Origin: SCUD01 sp036824505
Lineage (GTDB): Bacteria > Pseudomonadota > Gammaproteobacteria > Steroidobacterales > Steroidobacteraceae
DNA length: 64,000 nucleotides
NCBI GenBank assembly: GCA_036824505.1
Contig: DAITAA010000001.1
Coordinates: forward strand, 137,857 to 201,856
Reading direction: 5' to 3'
Part shown: positions 50,549-57,441 of the stretch, in pieces
How the letters are laid out: each line of letters opens with the position of its first letter
How positions within the stretch are numbered: the first letter of the stretch is position 1
The notes under the pieces: model-generated
Databases searched by the model: none
What the model was told of the DNA's origin: nothing
The model's input: only the letters and a program-made list of their open reading frames with translations
Position numbers and translations under genes: made by a program

Positions 50549-51043
50549 TCACAATAGCGTGGGGTTGAGCGTCCATGTGGAGAGCGTCAGGGCAGAGGCG
50601 AAAGTTATCCAGACCAGGTATGGAAGCAGCAGCAGTGCAGCAAGAGCGCTGAGCCGCCAGAACAAAATGACCGTGGCTACGATGAGACACCACAGCAGCA
50701 GGATCTCTGCGAACGCGAGCGCACCCTGGTGCCAGACGAAGAACAGCCAGGTCCAGAGTGCGTTGGCAGCGAGTTGGATGACGAACAGGGCAAGGGCAGT
50801 GCGACCTCCCTTGAGTCCGTGCTTTCGCCAGACAATCCACGCGGCTATGCCCATGAGGAGATAGAGAAGCGTCCAGACAGGCGCGAACAACCAGCCGGGT
50901 GGTGCCCAACCCGGACGCGAGAGCTGGCTGTAGAACGTACCGGCGTCGGCCGAGGCAACTGCACCGACGGTAGCGGCGGCAAAGGTCAGCAGGAGCCAGC
51001 CGAGAAGACCGAGCGCTTGACGCGAGATTGAGGCGGGTGACAT
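50549..51043 (-). CDS. tspO: TspO/MBR-family protein
   Basis: A 164-residue, five-helix protein. The Trp- and Pro-rich TspO pattern is clear: FYSQLSRPGWAPPGWLFAPVWTLLYLLMGIAAW and NALWTWLFFVWHQGALAFAEI and LLLPYLVWITFASALTLS. TspO binds tetrapyrroles and is a regulator of oxidative and stress responses. ATG 51043 starts the first helix; an upstream ATG (51178) would add 45 unrelated residues. It is a cassette (attC on both sides). Confidence 0.93.
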   Translation of the reverse strand: MSPASISRQALGLLGWLLLTFAAATVGAVASADAGTFYSQLSRPGWAPPGWLFAPVWTLLYLLMGIAAWIVWRKHGLKGGRTALALFVIQLAANALWTWLFFVWHQGALAFAEILLLWCLIVATVILFWRLSALAALLLLPYLVWITFASALTLSTWTLNPTLL

Positions 51044-51066
51044 GGGCGTTTCGCTGCGGCGCGCAG

Positions 51067-51483
51067 TCAGGCAACCGCTTCGCCTTGTTGCGCTTGGGAA
51101 ATGAATCCGGCAGCAGATGCCATCAATCCAGGCGAAATGAAATAGCCCGTGGCAGAACCGAGCGGCGACGTGATCCACCAGGAGGCCAGCCAGGGGGAAA
51201 GCGCCACCAGGAGAAACGCAGCGCCTGAACAGCCATAAAACATGAGTAGTGTAGTCACCCGAAACTTGCGTGGATGCACGGACTTAAAGCGGGCCTCGAT
51301 ACGGGCAAGCCACCGAGAATAGTAATACAGCACAAGCGCAAGGGCAGCCGATGCCAGAAGCGCAAAGGCGAGATATCGGCCTGGGAGGGCGGTGTTGCGC
51401 GCAGCCAATGCCAAGGAAGCAGTGCAGAACACCCAGAATATCGTCCGCCGCCAAGTGAAGTGGGAAGAATGCGGCAGCATCAT
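51067..51483 (-). CDS. Four-helix cassette membrane protein
   Basis: A 138-residue protein starting MMLPHSSHFTWRRTIFWVFC with hydrophobic segments near LAFALLASAALALVLYYYS and LLMFYGCSGAAFLLVALSPWLASWW. A C-terminal SPGLMASAAGFISQ follows. No family is recognised. ATG 51483 is used because the attC (51490-51600) covers the longer TTG start at 51495. Confidence 0.72.
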   Translation of the reverse strand: MMLPHSSHFTWRRTIFWVFCTASLALAARNTALPGRYLAFALLASAALALVLYYYSRWLARIEARFKSVHPRKFRVTTLLMFYGCSGAAFLLVALSPWLASWWITSPLGSATGYFISPGLMASAAGFISQAQQGEAVA

Positions 51484-51489
51484 GTTGTT

Positions 51490-51600
51490 GTCCAACGTGG
51501 AGCCAAGCGGCCGGAAAGAGCAAGGCCCGCAAGTCGCGTTATGAACCTCGGCGCTTCGCGGCCCCTGCTGTTGGAGGTCCGCCTGAGCGCAAAGTTAAGT
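51490..51600. other. attC recombination site (111 bp)
   Basis: R'' GTCCAAC at 51490 and R' GTTAAGT at 51594-51600 match RYYYAAC/GTTRRRY. Arms GGAGCCAAGCGG and CCGCCTGAGCGC can pair with bulges. It sits between the cassette genes at 51067 and 51602, whose stop is two bases beyond the R' site. Confidence 0.75.
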
Positions 51601-51601
51601 A

Positions 51602-51847
51602 TCACTCCTTCCCCCAACGCCAACGCGGCGGCTCCCCTTTTGCCCAGCATATCGCGACGAGGGCAATGGTCAGAATGGCAGTGTAAGCAAGGCAGGCGAG
51701 GGACCCTTTCGAAACTTGCAGCACCGGGATCCCGCCGAGGACAAGGACAATGTAAACGATGAGAACTGCCCATCCTTGCCAGGTAGCTGGAAGCCCCCAG
51801 CCCCAGCCGTAACGCTTGGCGGAAAACCAATACTTCGGGGTTGTCAT
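51602..51847 (-). CDS. 81-residue membrane cassette protein (KRYGWGWG motif)
   Basis: From ATG 51847: MTTPKYWFSAKRYGWGWGLP, then a helix WQGWAVLIVYIVLVLGGIPV, a second helix, and a basic, Trp-rich end CWAKGEPPRWRWGKE. The KRYGWGWGLP/TWQGWAV pattern is a recurrent uncharacterised small membrane protein, which I recall from Xanthomonas-type cassettes. Function unknown. Confidence 0.78.
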   Translation of the reverse strand: MTTPKYWFSAKRYGWGWGLPATWQGWAVLIVYIVLVLGGIPVLQVSKGSLACLAYTAILTIALVAICWAKGEPPRWRWGKE

Positions 51848-52005
51848 CGTTGGCCCTCCCACGCCTCCTTGCCAGGTACCAGCGGCGCCAGGGTCTCTGC
51901 ACTCAAGGTGAATAAGGGTTCGAGCACCAGACCGAGAGGGGGACAGCATACTGCTGCCGCTCGCCGTTGGGGACGGTCGGCATCTGCTGCCTCATGCCGC
52001 CTCCT
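51848..52005. other. Gap of 158 bp, no gene
   Basis: The gap before the attC-like element holds a 30-codon frame (MRQQMPTVPNGERQQYAV) with no ribosome site or family match. I treat it as chance; the DNA may be attC-proximal spacer. Confidence 0.3.
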
Positions 52006-52086
52006 GCCAGAACTTGGTCGACAGGCGCAGACTTGTCCGCACAGGCTCGATGCGGTCGCTGGTGGTGTTGAGCGAAGTGTTGGGTC
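52006..52086. other. Possible attC recombination site
   Basis: R' GTTGGGT at 52079-52085 fits GTTRRRY and is preceded by L'-like GTGTTGAGCGAA. A left core CCAGAAC at 52007-52013 departs from RYYYAAC. It directly abuts the stop of the 52087 gene, which is a typical cassette arrangement. Confidence 0.4.
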
Positions 52087-52419
52087 TCATCTCGCGCCGT
52101 CGGCAGTTGCGGGCATTTGCCGCATGAGCACGACGCCAACCGCAGTGCCCAAGACAGCGAGCGACAGTAGTTGGACAAGGGCGAGCAACTGCGTTTCATA
52201 CACGGCCAGGGTCAAGAGCCCGGCTAAACCCCCGAGAAGACCGATGACGAGAACTGCCACGGGCAATTTGTGACCGCGCCAGAGTAGACAGCAGTAAAGA
52301 ACCTGACCAACCCCCCGGGCCATCAGGCCCGGATCCGCTTGAGCAGAGGCAGCAGTGGTCAGGGAAAGGTTTGCGGCGCTGGCGACGAGCGCGGTCTCGG
52401 TCAAATTGATGAAGCCCAT
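52087..52419 (-). CDS. 110-residue cassette membrane protein
   Basis: The protein has an N-terminal amphipathic stretch (ETALVASAANLSLTTAASA), then two to three helices (LPVAVLVIGLLGGLAGLLTLAVY, LVQLLSLAVLGTAVGVVL). It ends RQMPATADGAR. No family recognised. attC-like elements flank it on both sides. Confidence 0.7.
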   Translation of the reverse strand: MGFINLTETALVASAANLSLTTAASAQADPGLMARGVGQVLYCCLLWRGHKLPVAVLVIGLLGGLAGLLTLAVYETQLLALVQLLSLAVLGTAVGVVLMRQMPATADGAR

Positions 52420-52420
52420 C

Positions 52421-52491
52421 GTTTGAGCTCAGCCGCCTGCGAAGGCTTGCGGAATCAACCGTAGCAGGTCGGCTGGAGCGAATGGTTAAGA
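52421..52491. other. attC recombination site (71 bp)
   Basis: Arms AGCCGCCTGC and GCAGGTCGGCT pair except for one extra-helical T, as required for single-strand recombination. R' is GTTAAGA (52485-52491); the left core GTTTGAG is degenerate. It separates the genes at 52087 and 52513. Confidence 0.65.
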
Positions 52492-52512
52492 CTCACCGCG
52501 TCAGCACTCAAG

Positions 52513-53022
52513 CTACTTGGAACGTATTTGATAGCGCGCAAAGTGTTTCCAGGAGCCATCAGGTTGCGAAGCTTCAATGACGAATGACCAGGAGCGATCT
52601 TCGGGATGGAAAGTCAGTGTGTCGCGGAAGGGGCCATCATCGTATTGAATGGTGAACTGGATGGTGTTTCCAGAAACTTGGCCGGTTCCGTGAGGGATGG
52701 AGTACTTCGCGCCAAAATTGTCCAACCAGTGTGTGATAACGAGCTGGCTGTCCGGGTCGACACCGATGAATACACGTGCCTCATACTCTGAAGGGACCTG
52801 CACATCTTTCATGTGCATTTCGGTAAAGGTGTCATGAAGAGTGGGTGCGGCCACCATGTCATAGGTGACGGCCTTGCCAAGGACATCGCCTGTCATGACC
52901 CAATGTCCATCCAATGCTTGCAAGAGAGCTGGCCTCTTGTCGGCCTGTTGCGTCTGATCTTGCGCGAAGCCGCTAGATGCAGCGACAACCATCGTCAAGA
53001 GTGCGGGTATTATGCGGCGCAT
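52513..53022 (-). CDS. Exported DUF1579-like protein
   Basis: From ATG 53022, 169 residues: signal peptide MRRIIPALLTMVVAASSGFA, then LLQALDGHWVMTGDVLGKAV, FTEMHMKDVQVPSEYEARVFIGVD and HTW-like GSWKHFARYQIRSK. It resembles DUF1579/lipocalin-like exported proteins. No active site is visible. It lies between two attC sites. Confidence 0.75.
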   Translation of the reverse strand: MRRIIPALLTMVVAASSGFAQDQTQQADKRPALLQALDGHWVMTGDVLGKAVTYDMVAAPTLHDTFTEMHMKDVQVPSEYEARVFIGVDPDSQLVITHWLDNFGAKYSIPHGTGQVSGNTIQFTIQYDDGPFRDTLTFHPEDRSWSFVIEASQPDGSWKHFARYQIRSK

Positions 53023-53040
53023 ACGGAATGACTCTTGAGT

Positions 53041-53088
53041 GCTAATGGTTGAGCTGAGCGCCACGCGCGCTCCAGCGACTTGTTAGGT
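53041..53088. other. attC recombination site (48 bp)
   Basis: Core R' GTTAGGT at 53082-53088 fits GTTRRRY. Arms GCTGAGCGC and GCGCTCCAGC pair around a short CACGC loop with one extra-helical C. The left core (GCTAATG) is degenerate. It separates the DUF1579-like and BamE-like cassettes. Confidence 0.7.
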
Positions 53089-53430
53089 GGCAGGCCGATC
53101 TTTCTCATAAAGCGTCTCTGCTCCATGACGGACATACCAGATTTCCGAGGCGTCTGGTGTCCCGATCCAGATCTCCGAGCCGTCCGAAAGGCGGTATACA
53201 TATATGTGAATACCGCTACCCGCGTCCTGATCCGGCTCTCCGAGCGATTGGATCACCTGAACCATCGTCGTGCCCTTGGTGATGAATCTGAATTGTTCGA
53301 TTGATCGTGGTCGTCGCGCCAAGTCTGACGGCGCAGCACGTTCGGCGATGGCCGAGGATGGATCAGCCGTCGGTGAACAGCCGGTGCTTGCGCAGGCGAT
53401 CAATAGAGCGGTCAGCGCTCGGATAGTCAC
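53083..53430 (-). CDS. SmpA/OmlA (BamE)-like lipoprotein
   Basis: From GTG 53430, about 115 residues with a lipoprotein signal (RALTALLIACASTGC, acylated Cys) and the BamE-like region FITKGTTMVQVIQSLGEPDQD followed by IHIYVYRLSDGSEIWIG. The motif GTT..QVIQ-LGEP is the SmpA/OmlA core. A longer ATG frame (53502) would place 24 Arg-rich residues before the signal and is less likely. Its stop lies within the attC right end. Confidence 0.75.
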   Translation of the reverse strand: MTIRALTALLIACASTGCSPTADPSSAIAERAAPSDLARRPRSIEQFRFITKGTTMVQVIQSLGEPDQDAGSGIHIYVYRLSDGSEIWIGTPDASEIWYVRHGAETLYEKDRPAT

Positions 53431-53504
53431 TTGCCTTGCCACCCGGCGTCGGCCGCAAGCTGCGGCACGCTCTGGCGCGGGATGTGCATTGCGCTTAGTC
53501 ATCG

Positions 53505-53591
53505 CCCAGTTCCTTGCATATTTCCCTCAGCACATAGGCCGGAATCGAATCCGCCACGTTTGCCGCCGCGCGGTGCAATCCCTTGTTAACC
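53505..53591. other. Possible attC recombination site
   Basis: R' GTTAACC (53585-53591) fits GTTRRRY and contains the stop codon of the GNAT gene. An L'-like GCGGTGCAATCCCTT precedes it. The left core (near GCCCAGT at 53505) is poor, so the site is a weak call. Confidence 0.4.
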
Positions 53592-54134
53592 GGCACGCGA
53601 CACGACTGAATAGAGATAGAAATCCCGAGGGACGCCGCAGGCTAAGCGATGCCCCGTAAGTATCTTCTCTCTCCGAAAGCCAGTGCGTTCCAAAACCGCG
53701 ATGGACGGCTCGTTTGTTGTCATCACAAACGCCTCCACACGACTGAGCAACCCAGTACCAAGTGCCCATGCCACTGTGGCTCGTACCGCCGCGCTCATCA
53801 AGCCAAAGCCCCAATAGGCGGGAGCGAGGTCATATGCGAGCTCCGCAGTGCCCTGCTCACCTGACCAGCGTGTGTATCCACATGAACCTATGAGCTCGTC
53901 GTCATCTTTGCGAGCGAACGCCCAGCGCAGTGATTTCAGCTCATCGTAATCAGCGACTATTCTCTCAACCAAGGAAGTGATTAGCTCAAATGTGATCGGC
54001 GGCCAGCTGGTGTGCTCGGTCACGCGCGGGTCCATTAAGTAGGCATACCAAGCAGCGGCATCGTCATTTCGAAACGGTCGGAGAACGTACTCACCGAGCG
54101 CGAGAGTCGGAGGAGTGAACGCTGGCGTAACCAC
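53586..54134 (-). CDS. GNAT acetyltransferase, RimJ/RimL type
   Basis: From GTG 54134, 182 residues: TLALGEYVLRPFRNDDAAAWYAYL, the acetyl-CoA segment YWGFGLMSAAVRATV, and the C-terminal NEPSIAVLERTGFRRE. The pattern is that of RimJ/RimL-like enzymes that acetylate N-terminal or side-chain amines. The longer ATG frame (54182) runs into the upstream attC. Stop codon lies in the attC. Confidence 0.88.
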   Translation of the reverse strand: MVTPAFTPPTLALGEYVLRPFRNDDAAAWYAYLMDPRVTEHTSWPPITFELITSLVERIVADYDELKSLRWAFARKDDDELIGSCGYTRWSGEQGTAELAYDLAPAYWGFGLMSAAVRATVAWALGTGLLSRVEAFVMTTNEPSIAVLERTGFRREKILTGHRLACGVPRDFYLYSVVSRAG

Positions 54135-54139
54135 TGTCC

Positions 54140-54265
54140 GGCTAACGTCCACGTTGAGCGGGCCGCGCTGGAACCCGACCAAGCGTCACGGGCGCAAAAC
54201 TATTCAAGGCGCCCGCGGTGCACCCCTGCCAAGCTGTCATGGACCGCTCCAACGCATAGTCAGAC
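54140..54265. other. attC recombination site (126 bp)
   Basis: R'' GGCTAAC at 54140-54146 (RYYYAAC with one change) and R' GTCAGAC at 54259 (GTTRRRY with one change). Arms CGTTGAGCGGGCC and GGACCGCTCCAACG pair well with one bulge, the same arm type as the attC at 60897-61021. It separates the GNAT and the unrecognised 54260 genes. Confidence 0.85.
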
Positions 54266-54715
54266 CGAACCTGAGAGCAGGACCGTGCTCCATTTACCGA
54301 GCGCCGAAATGGCCTGCGCTTCGGTAAGCTTTTTCGCCTGCCGTTGAATCTGGACCGAGACCCACGCCGGAAAGGCGGTCTCTTGAACTTCGTGGCGCCC
54401 CGTTGCGGTGTGCACCTCGTGAATCATCGCCAACTGCCGTCGTGGCAAGTTCGGCGCAATGCGAACAAGCGCAGGCCAAAGCCGGCGATGAACATAGGTA
54501 ATCTTTCCACCAACGATCCGGCAAACGCAGACATCCTTTGAATCGCGCACTGCACGAGTAAGAGCAAAAATCTCGTGACCTTTAGAATGTCCCCACCAGC
54601 TACCACGAATTGCTCGTCCGGCCACCGCATCCGCCAGGCAAATCACTGGCCCGCGTCCGGCTTCGAGTACGACGCCATGCTTTCGAACAAACGCCAAGGC
54701 TTGCGTGCGCGTCAT
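54260..54715 (-). CDS. Unrecognised cassette protein (GGKITYVHRRLWPAL motif)
   Basis: A 151-residue basic protein: MTRTQALAFVRKHGVVLEAGRG, then RGSWWGHSKGHEIFALTRAVR, VCRIVGGKITYVHRRLWPALVR and AWVSVQIQRQAKKLTEAQA. The combination of SWWGHSKG and VHRRLWP with conserved HS/K positions recurs in unannotated proteobacterial cassette proteins. Nucleic-acid binding is plausible from its charge but unproven. attC sites flank it. Confidence 0.7.
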   Translation of the reverse strand: MTRTQALAFVRKHGVVLEAGRGPVICLADAVAGRAIRGSWWGHSKGHEIFALTRAVRDSKDVCVCRIVGGKITYVHRRLWPALVRIAPNLPRRQLAMIHEVHTATGRHEVQETAFPAWVSVQIQRQAKKLTEAQAISALGKWSTVLLSGSV

Positions 54716-54724
54716 GGTCTGCGC

Positions 54725-54802
54725 AGTCTAATGTTGCGGCAAGCGGCGCGCGACAGGAGGCGAAGCCGACTCTGGCGCGTCTGGTTGAGCCACAGATTAG
54801 GC
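54725..54802. other. attC recombination site (78 bp)
   Basis: R'' GTCTAAT and R' GATTAGG are single-change versions of the consensus. It contains palindrome arms GCGGCAAGCGG and CGCGTCTGGTTGAGCC. It lies between the unrecognised cassette (54260-54715) and the damaged oxidoreductase (54797-55277). Confidence 0.7.
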
Positions 54803-55277
54803 CGCAGCTGATTCATGGGATGATTCGTTGAGCACGAGCACGATCTTGCCTGCCACGCCTCCCTTCCCGAGCAGTTCGTGAGCCTGTCTTGCCTCGGCCA
54901 GGGGAAATCGCTGCGCAATGAGCGGCTTGATCTTCTTCTGATGAAGGAGGTCAAACAGGGCGATCAAATCCTGTCGAAACATTGCCGGCCTCAGCCTCTT
55001 GAGCCACTGGATGCTGTAGGGAACGACCCGTTTCCGGCCCGGGAGAAGCCAGCCGCCAGCGATGTACACGCCGAATATCGCGATTCCACGAATGCGATAA
55101 CGACGACCTGAGCGTCCTGAAGCCAATCGTCCCCCACGTAGCGAGGAAGTAAGACCGTAGGCCACTACCGTTCCGCCGGGACCGAGAGCCTCGCGGGAAT
55201 GCCAGATATGGCTGCCACCGACGCACCCGTACTTCGGGCCCGCCGTAGTGAGTCACGATGATGCGCGTGTGTCTCAT
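54797..55277 (-). pseudogene. Internally deleted quinone oxidoreductase (MDR family) cassette
   Basis: ATG 55277 begins MRHTRIIVTHYGGPE, the N-terminus of zinc-independent quinone oxidoreductases. In another frame follow VGGSHIWHSREALGPGGTVV and AYGLTSSLRGG, then FDLLHQKKIKPLIAQRFPLAEARQAHELL and VAGKIVLVL, which are the family C-terminus. About 170 internal residues including the nucleotide-binding core are missing, and the junction is out of frame. The gene cannot make an active reductase. Confidence 0.72.
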
Positions 55278-55350
55278 GGAACTCTTTCTGTCCTTGCAGA
55301 CGCTTCAGTGTTAGCAGGGTGAACTCCAAGAATCGGCGGCAATGACGGGC

Positions 55351-56031
55351 CTACTCGATGAACGCCGCGGATTCTGCGCAAGCACGTCCCTGCACCAGTT
55401 GCACTTCGTCGCCAACGGTAATCTCGCCGCCTTCGATCACGAAGCAGTTGAGCGCAAGCTTACCGTCGAACCGCCGATAGATGCTTCGCGTGATTTCCTT
55501 ATCCTGGACCAGGGTGTCGGGGTCGTATGAAGTCATGATGCAGCGCAGACGCAGATCCTGGACACCGATGAGAACTTTGGCGGTTCGCAGGCACGCGCCC
55601 GGCCACTCACGTTCGGTCAGGCCCTCGACGCCGCCAATCACGATGTTTGGCCGCAAGCGGCGACGGTCGTGGCCGAAGGCCGCGATCGCGCCGTCGGTGG
55701 CCACCAGCAGCGGCAGCACGTCGAAGCGCTCGGCACCGTCGTAGCGCACGAGCTTTGCATCCGGCCCGACGATGTCCACAACCTTGGCGGCAACCTCCGG
55801 ACTGTCCCAGGGCCGACCGTCCACCATGATTTCGCCATTCGGGCCCAGCGAACCCTTATGGCCCAGAAAGCGCGGATGCGAACGGGAGGTGATCACCTTG
55901 CCCTTGGCGTTCTCGACATGCACGACCCGATCACCTTCGATACCGAGAGACCCCACGGCTGCCCGTCTCAATTTCTCTCCCGCCATCGTCTTGACCGGAT
56001 ATCGCCAGATTTCCGCGATCTTCATCGCCAC
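55351..56031 (-). CDS. MOSC-domain protein
   Basis: A 226-residue protein with MOSC N (KIAEIWRYPVKTMAGEKL) and MOSC core: GDRVVHVENAKGKVITSRSHPRFL, RRRLRPNIVIGGVEGLTER and LTSYDPDTL-like CIMTSYDPDTLVQDKEI. The conserved Cys (LRCIM, near residue 183) is where molybdenum cofactor or sulfur is held. MOSC proteins mobilise sulfur or process N-hydroxylated compounds (YiiM/mARC type). A second start is ATG 56025. Confidence 0.9.
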   Translation of the reverse strand: MAMKIAEIWRYPVKTMAGEKLRRAAVGSLGIEGDRVVHVENAKGKVITSRSHPRFLGHKGSLGPNGEIMVDGRPWDSPEVAAKVVDIVGPDAKLVRYDGAERFDVLPLLVATDGAIAAFGHDRRRLRPNIVIGGVEGLTEREWPGACLRTAKVLIGVQDLRLRCIMTSYDPDTLVQDKEITRSIYRRFDGKLALNCFVIEGGEITVGDEVQLVQGRACAESAAFIE

Positions 56032-56067
56032 CTCTGGTTTCGGGCCGCTACACGAGCCTCCTAACTT

Positions 56068-56135
56068 CCACGTTGAGCGGCCGCGCGCGGCGCCCGAGGA
56101 CTCGCATCACCGCCTGCTCGAACGGGCAGTTAAGC
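56068..56135. other. attC recombination site (68 bp)
   Basis: R'' TCCTAAC and R' GTTAAGC flank arms CGTTGAGCGGCC and CTGCTCGAACGGG. It separates the MOSC gene from the 96-residue winged-helix-like gene. Confidence 0.72.
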
Positions 56136-56154
56136 GGCTCTGGAATAGGTTCTC

Positions 56155-56445
56155 TCATCGAAGTGAATATAGAACTGGCGCTCTGCGCCTGACTACCTTT
56201 CCGCGCACTTCAAGTTCTCTCAGGCAAGTAATTGTGTACCAAGGAATGGAACCGCTGAAACCGCGCACTTTGCGTGTGACGCGAGTAACGAGTTCTGAGA
56301 ACGTAATAGGCGTCTTGGTCAATGACAACAGAATTGCTCGGGAAATGGTCTCGTATTTGTCTGCAGCGATGGAGCTGACCTTACTCCACCCCTTGCCACG
56401 AACCTGGACGCGGGTGCTCTTAGACTGCTTACGCATTGTTGTCAC
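56155..56445 (-). CDS. Winged-helix-like cassette protein (DUF6958-type)
   Basis: A basic 96-residue protein: KYETISRAILLSLTKTPITFSELVTRV, then SIPWYTITCLRELEVRGKVVRRR. The layout (helix, FSEL, TRVxRK, W-TIxCLRELEVRGKV) fits a winged-helix fold, and I associate it with DUF6958. A DNA- or RNA-binding role is inferred. attC sites flank it. Confidence 0.65.
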   Translation of the reverse strand: MTTMRKQSKSTRVQVRGKGWSKVSSIAADKYETISRAILLSLTKTPITFSELVTRVTRKVRGFSGSIPWYTITCLRELEVRGKVVRRRAPVLYSLR

Positions 56446-56449
56446 CTTG

Positions 56450-56514
56450 CCGCCTAACGCTCCGGTTCAGCGGCGGTCCGCGCCGCGGACCGCCGCTGCA
56501 ACCGGTTGTTAGGC
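56450..56514. other. attC recombination site (65 bp, near-perfect hairpin)
   Basis: R'' GCCTAAC and R' GTTAGGC are consensus. Arms CCGGTTCAGCGGCGGTCCGC and GCGGACCGCCGCTGCAACCGG pair almost fully, leaving one extra-helical base. It is the cleanest attC in the window and separates the 96-residue and 58-residue cassettes. Confidence 0.9.
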
Positions 56515-56525
56515 GACGGCACGTG

Positions 56526-56702
56526 CTACTGGACTCGGCGATCCTTCCAGGTCACAAGGACACCGAACATCAGGGCCGCCGCGAGGCCCGCGGAAAAGTC
56601 GGTGACACGATTGCCCACGGGAACGCCGGGAAGGGTTCGAGCCAGCGCCACCAACATTGCCGCGCACGCCGCCACCAAGAACCATCTGCTCTTCTTGCTC
56701 AT
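56526..56702 (-). CDS. 58-residue two-helix cassette membrane protein
   Basis: From ATG 56702 (ribosome site GAGGAG eight bases upstream): MSKKSRWFLVAACAAMLVAL, then a polar turn RTLPGVPVGNRVTD and a second helix AGLAAALMFGVLVTW, ending KDRRVQ. Too short for family recognition. A clear ribosome site, two helices and attC boundaries on both sides support it as a real gene. Confidence 0.7.
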   Translation of the reverse strand: MSKKSRWFLVAACAAMLVALARTLPGVPVGNRVTDFSAGLAAALMFGVLVTWKDRRVQ

Positions 56703-56712
56703 GTCAAGAGCT

Positions 56713-56760
56713 CCTCAAGGTTGTTCGCCGAACGCTGCATCGCATAGTTAGGCCGCTGTT
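56713..56760. other. Truncated attC (right half only)
   Basis: The right-half motif GCCGAACGCTGCATCGCATAG followed by R' GTTAGGC matches the long attC sites at 58463, 62460 and 63202, but no R'' or left arm precedes it. It separates the 58-residue gene and higA. Confidence 0.6.
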
Positions 56761-57041
56761 ACTTTGAGCGTTTCCACGTCTCGGAGATCAACGCTGCGTT
56801 TCGCTTGCCACAAATCATAGCTGTGCTGCATGGCAAGCCAACTCTCAGGGGAGCGACCGAGGCACTTCGACAGACGCAAGGCCATCTCCGGGCTGATACT
56901 GCTGACACCCGTCAGAATGCGATTCAGGGTGGACGGCGCCACGCCGAGCTTGGCCGCCAACTCGCGACCACTGATGCCATTCGGCTCCAGATACACCGAA
57001 GCAATGAACTCGCCCGGGTGAGGGGGGTTATACATGGCCAT
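56748..57041 (-). CDS. higA: HigA-type antitoxin (XRE helix-turn-helix)
   Basis: A 97-residue antitoxin: PPHPGEFIASVYLEPNGISGRELAAKLGV (the HPGE-based XRE/VapI helix-turn-helix), SPEMALRLSKCLGRSPESWLAMQ. It binds its own promoter and neutralises the HigB toxin translated from 57319. The order here (toxin first, antitoxin second) matches higBA and differs from most TA systems. It is an integron cassette, like many higBA loci. Confidence 0.93.
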   Translation of the reverse strand: MAMYNPPHPGEFIASVYLEPNGISGRELAAKLGVAPSTLNRILTGVSSISPEMALRLSKCLGRSPESWLAMQHSYDLWQAKRSVDLRDVETLKVTAA

Positions 57042-57319
57042 TAGTGATAGTCCTCGTAATTCAACAAATAGGCATGCCCGTCTCTAAACTCAAAGGTTAC
57101 GCGCCAATTGCCATTGACCCAAATCGACCACCGGCCCCGATCGGAGCCCTTTAGCGGATGCAGTCTGAATCCTGGTATGTCCATGTCGCCAATGAGTTGG
57201 GCGGTTTCTAGGGCGATCAGCAACATCCGCAGTCGTTTCGCATGCTTCGGCTGGATTCCGCTGAGGCCGCCGGTTTCATGAAATCGCCGCAGCCCCTTGT
57301 GGCGAAACGACTGAATCAT
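57041..57319 (-). CDS. higB: HigB-type toxin (RelE superfamily mRNA interferase)
   Basis: A 92-residue RelE-like toxin: MIQSFRHKGLRRFHETGGLSG, AKRLRMLLIALETAQLIGDM, then GRWSIWVNGNWRVTFEFRDGHAYLLNYEDYH, including the Trp/Arg and terminal acidic features. HigB cleaves ribosome-bound mRNA. It precedes higA by one base. Upstream is a promoter with an overlapping inverted repeat (57326-57354). Confidence 0.93.
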   Translation of the reverse strand: MIQSFRHKGLRRFHETGGLSGIQPKHAKRLRMLLIALETAQLIGDMDIPGFRLHPLKGSDRGRWSIWVNGNWRVTFEFRDGHAYLLNYEDYH

Positions 57320-57325
57320 GGGCCA

Positions 57326-57354
57326 AGTATAGCGCGTTGCGCATCACGCAACAA
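57326..57354 (-). promoter_or_regulatory. higBA promoter with operator
   Basis: On the minus strand a -35 TTGTTG (57349-57354) and a -10 TATACT (57326-57331) are 17 bp apart, ending seven bases before the higB ATG. The inverted repeat TTGCG-TGATG-CGCAA (57337-57351) lies between them and is the likely HigA operator. It shows the cassette carries its own promoter. Confidence 0.6.
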
Positions 57355-57357
57355 GCG

Positions 57358-57440
57358 CGGCCTAACGTTTGAGTTCACCTGCGGGCGACAGGCGGCGAAG
57401 CCGGCTGGCGCTCGTCAGGTGGAACGAAGGGGTAGGCCGC
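57358..57440. other. attC recombination site (83 bp)
   Basis: R'' GCCTAAC, R' GGTAGGC, arms GTTCACCTG and CAGGTGGAAC pair with one extra-helical G. It separates higB from the DUF2127 gene. Confidence 0.85.
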
Positions 57441-57441
57441 A

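Noticed and set aside
51903..52199. Cys-rich 99-residue frame
   Set aside because: Overlaps the 52087 gene in another frame and reads through the attC-like element; composition looks non-coding.
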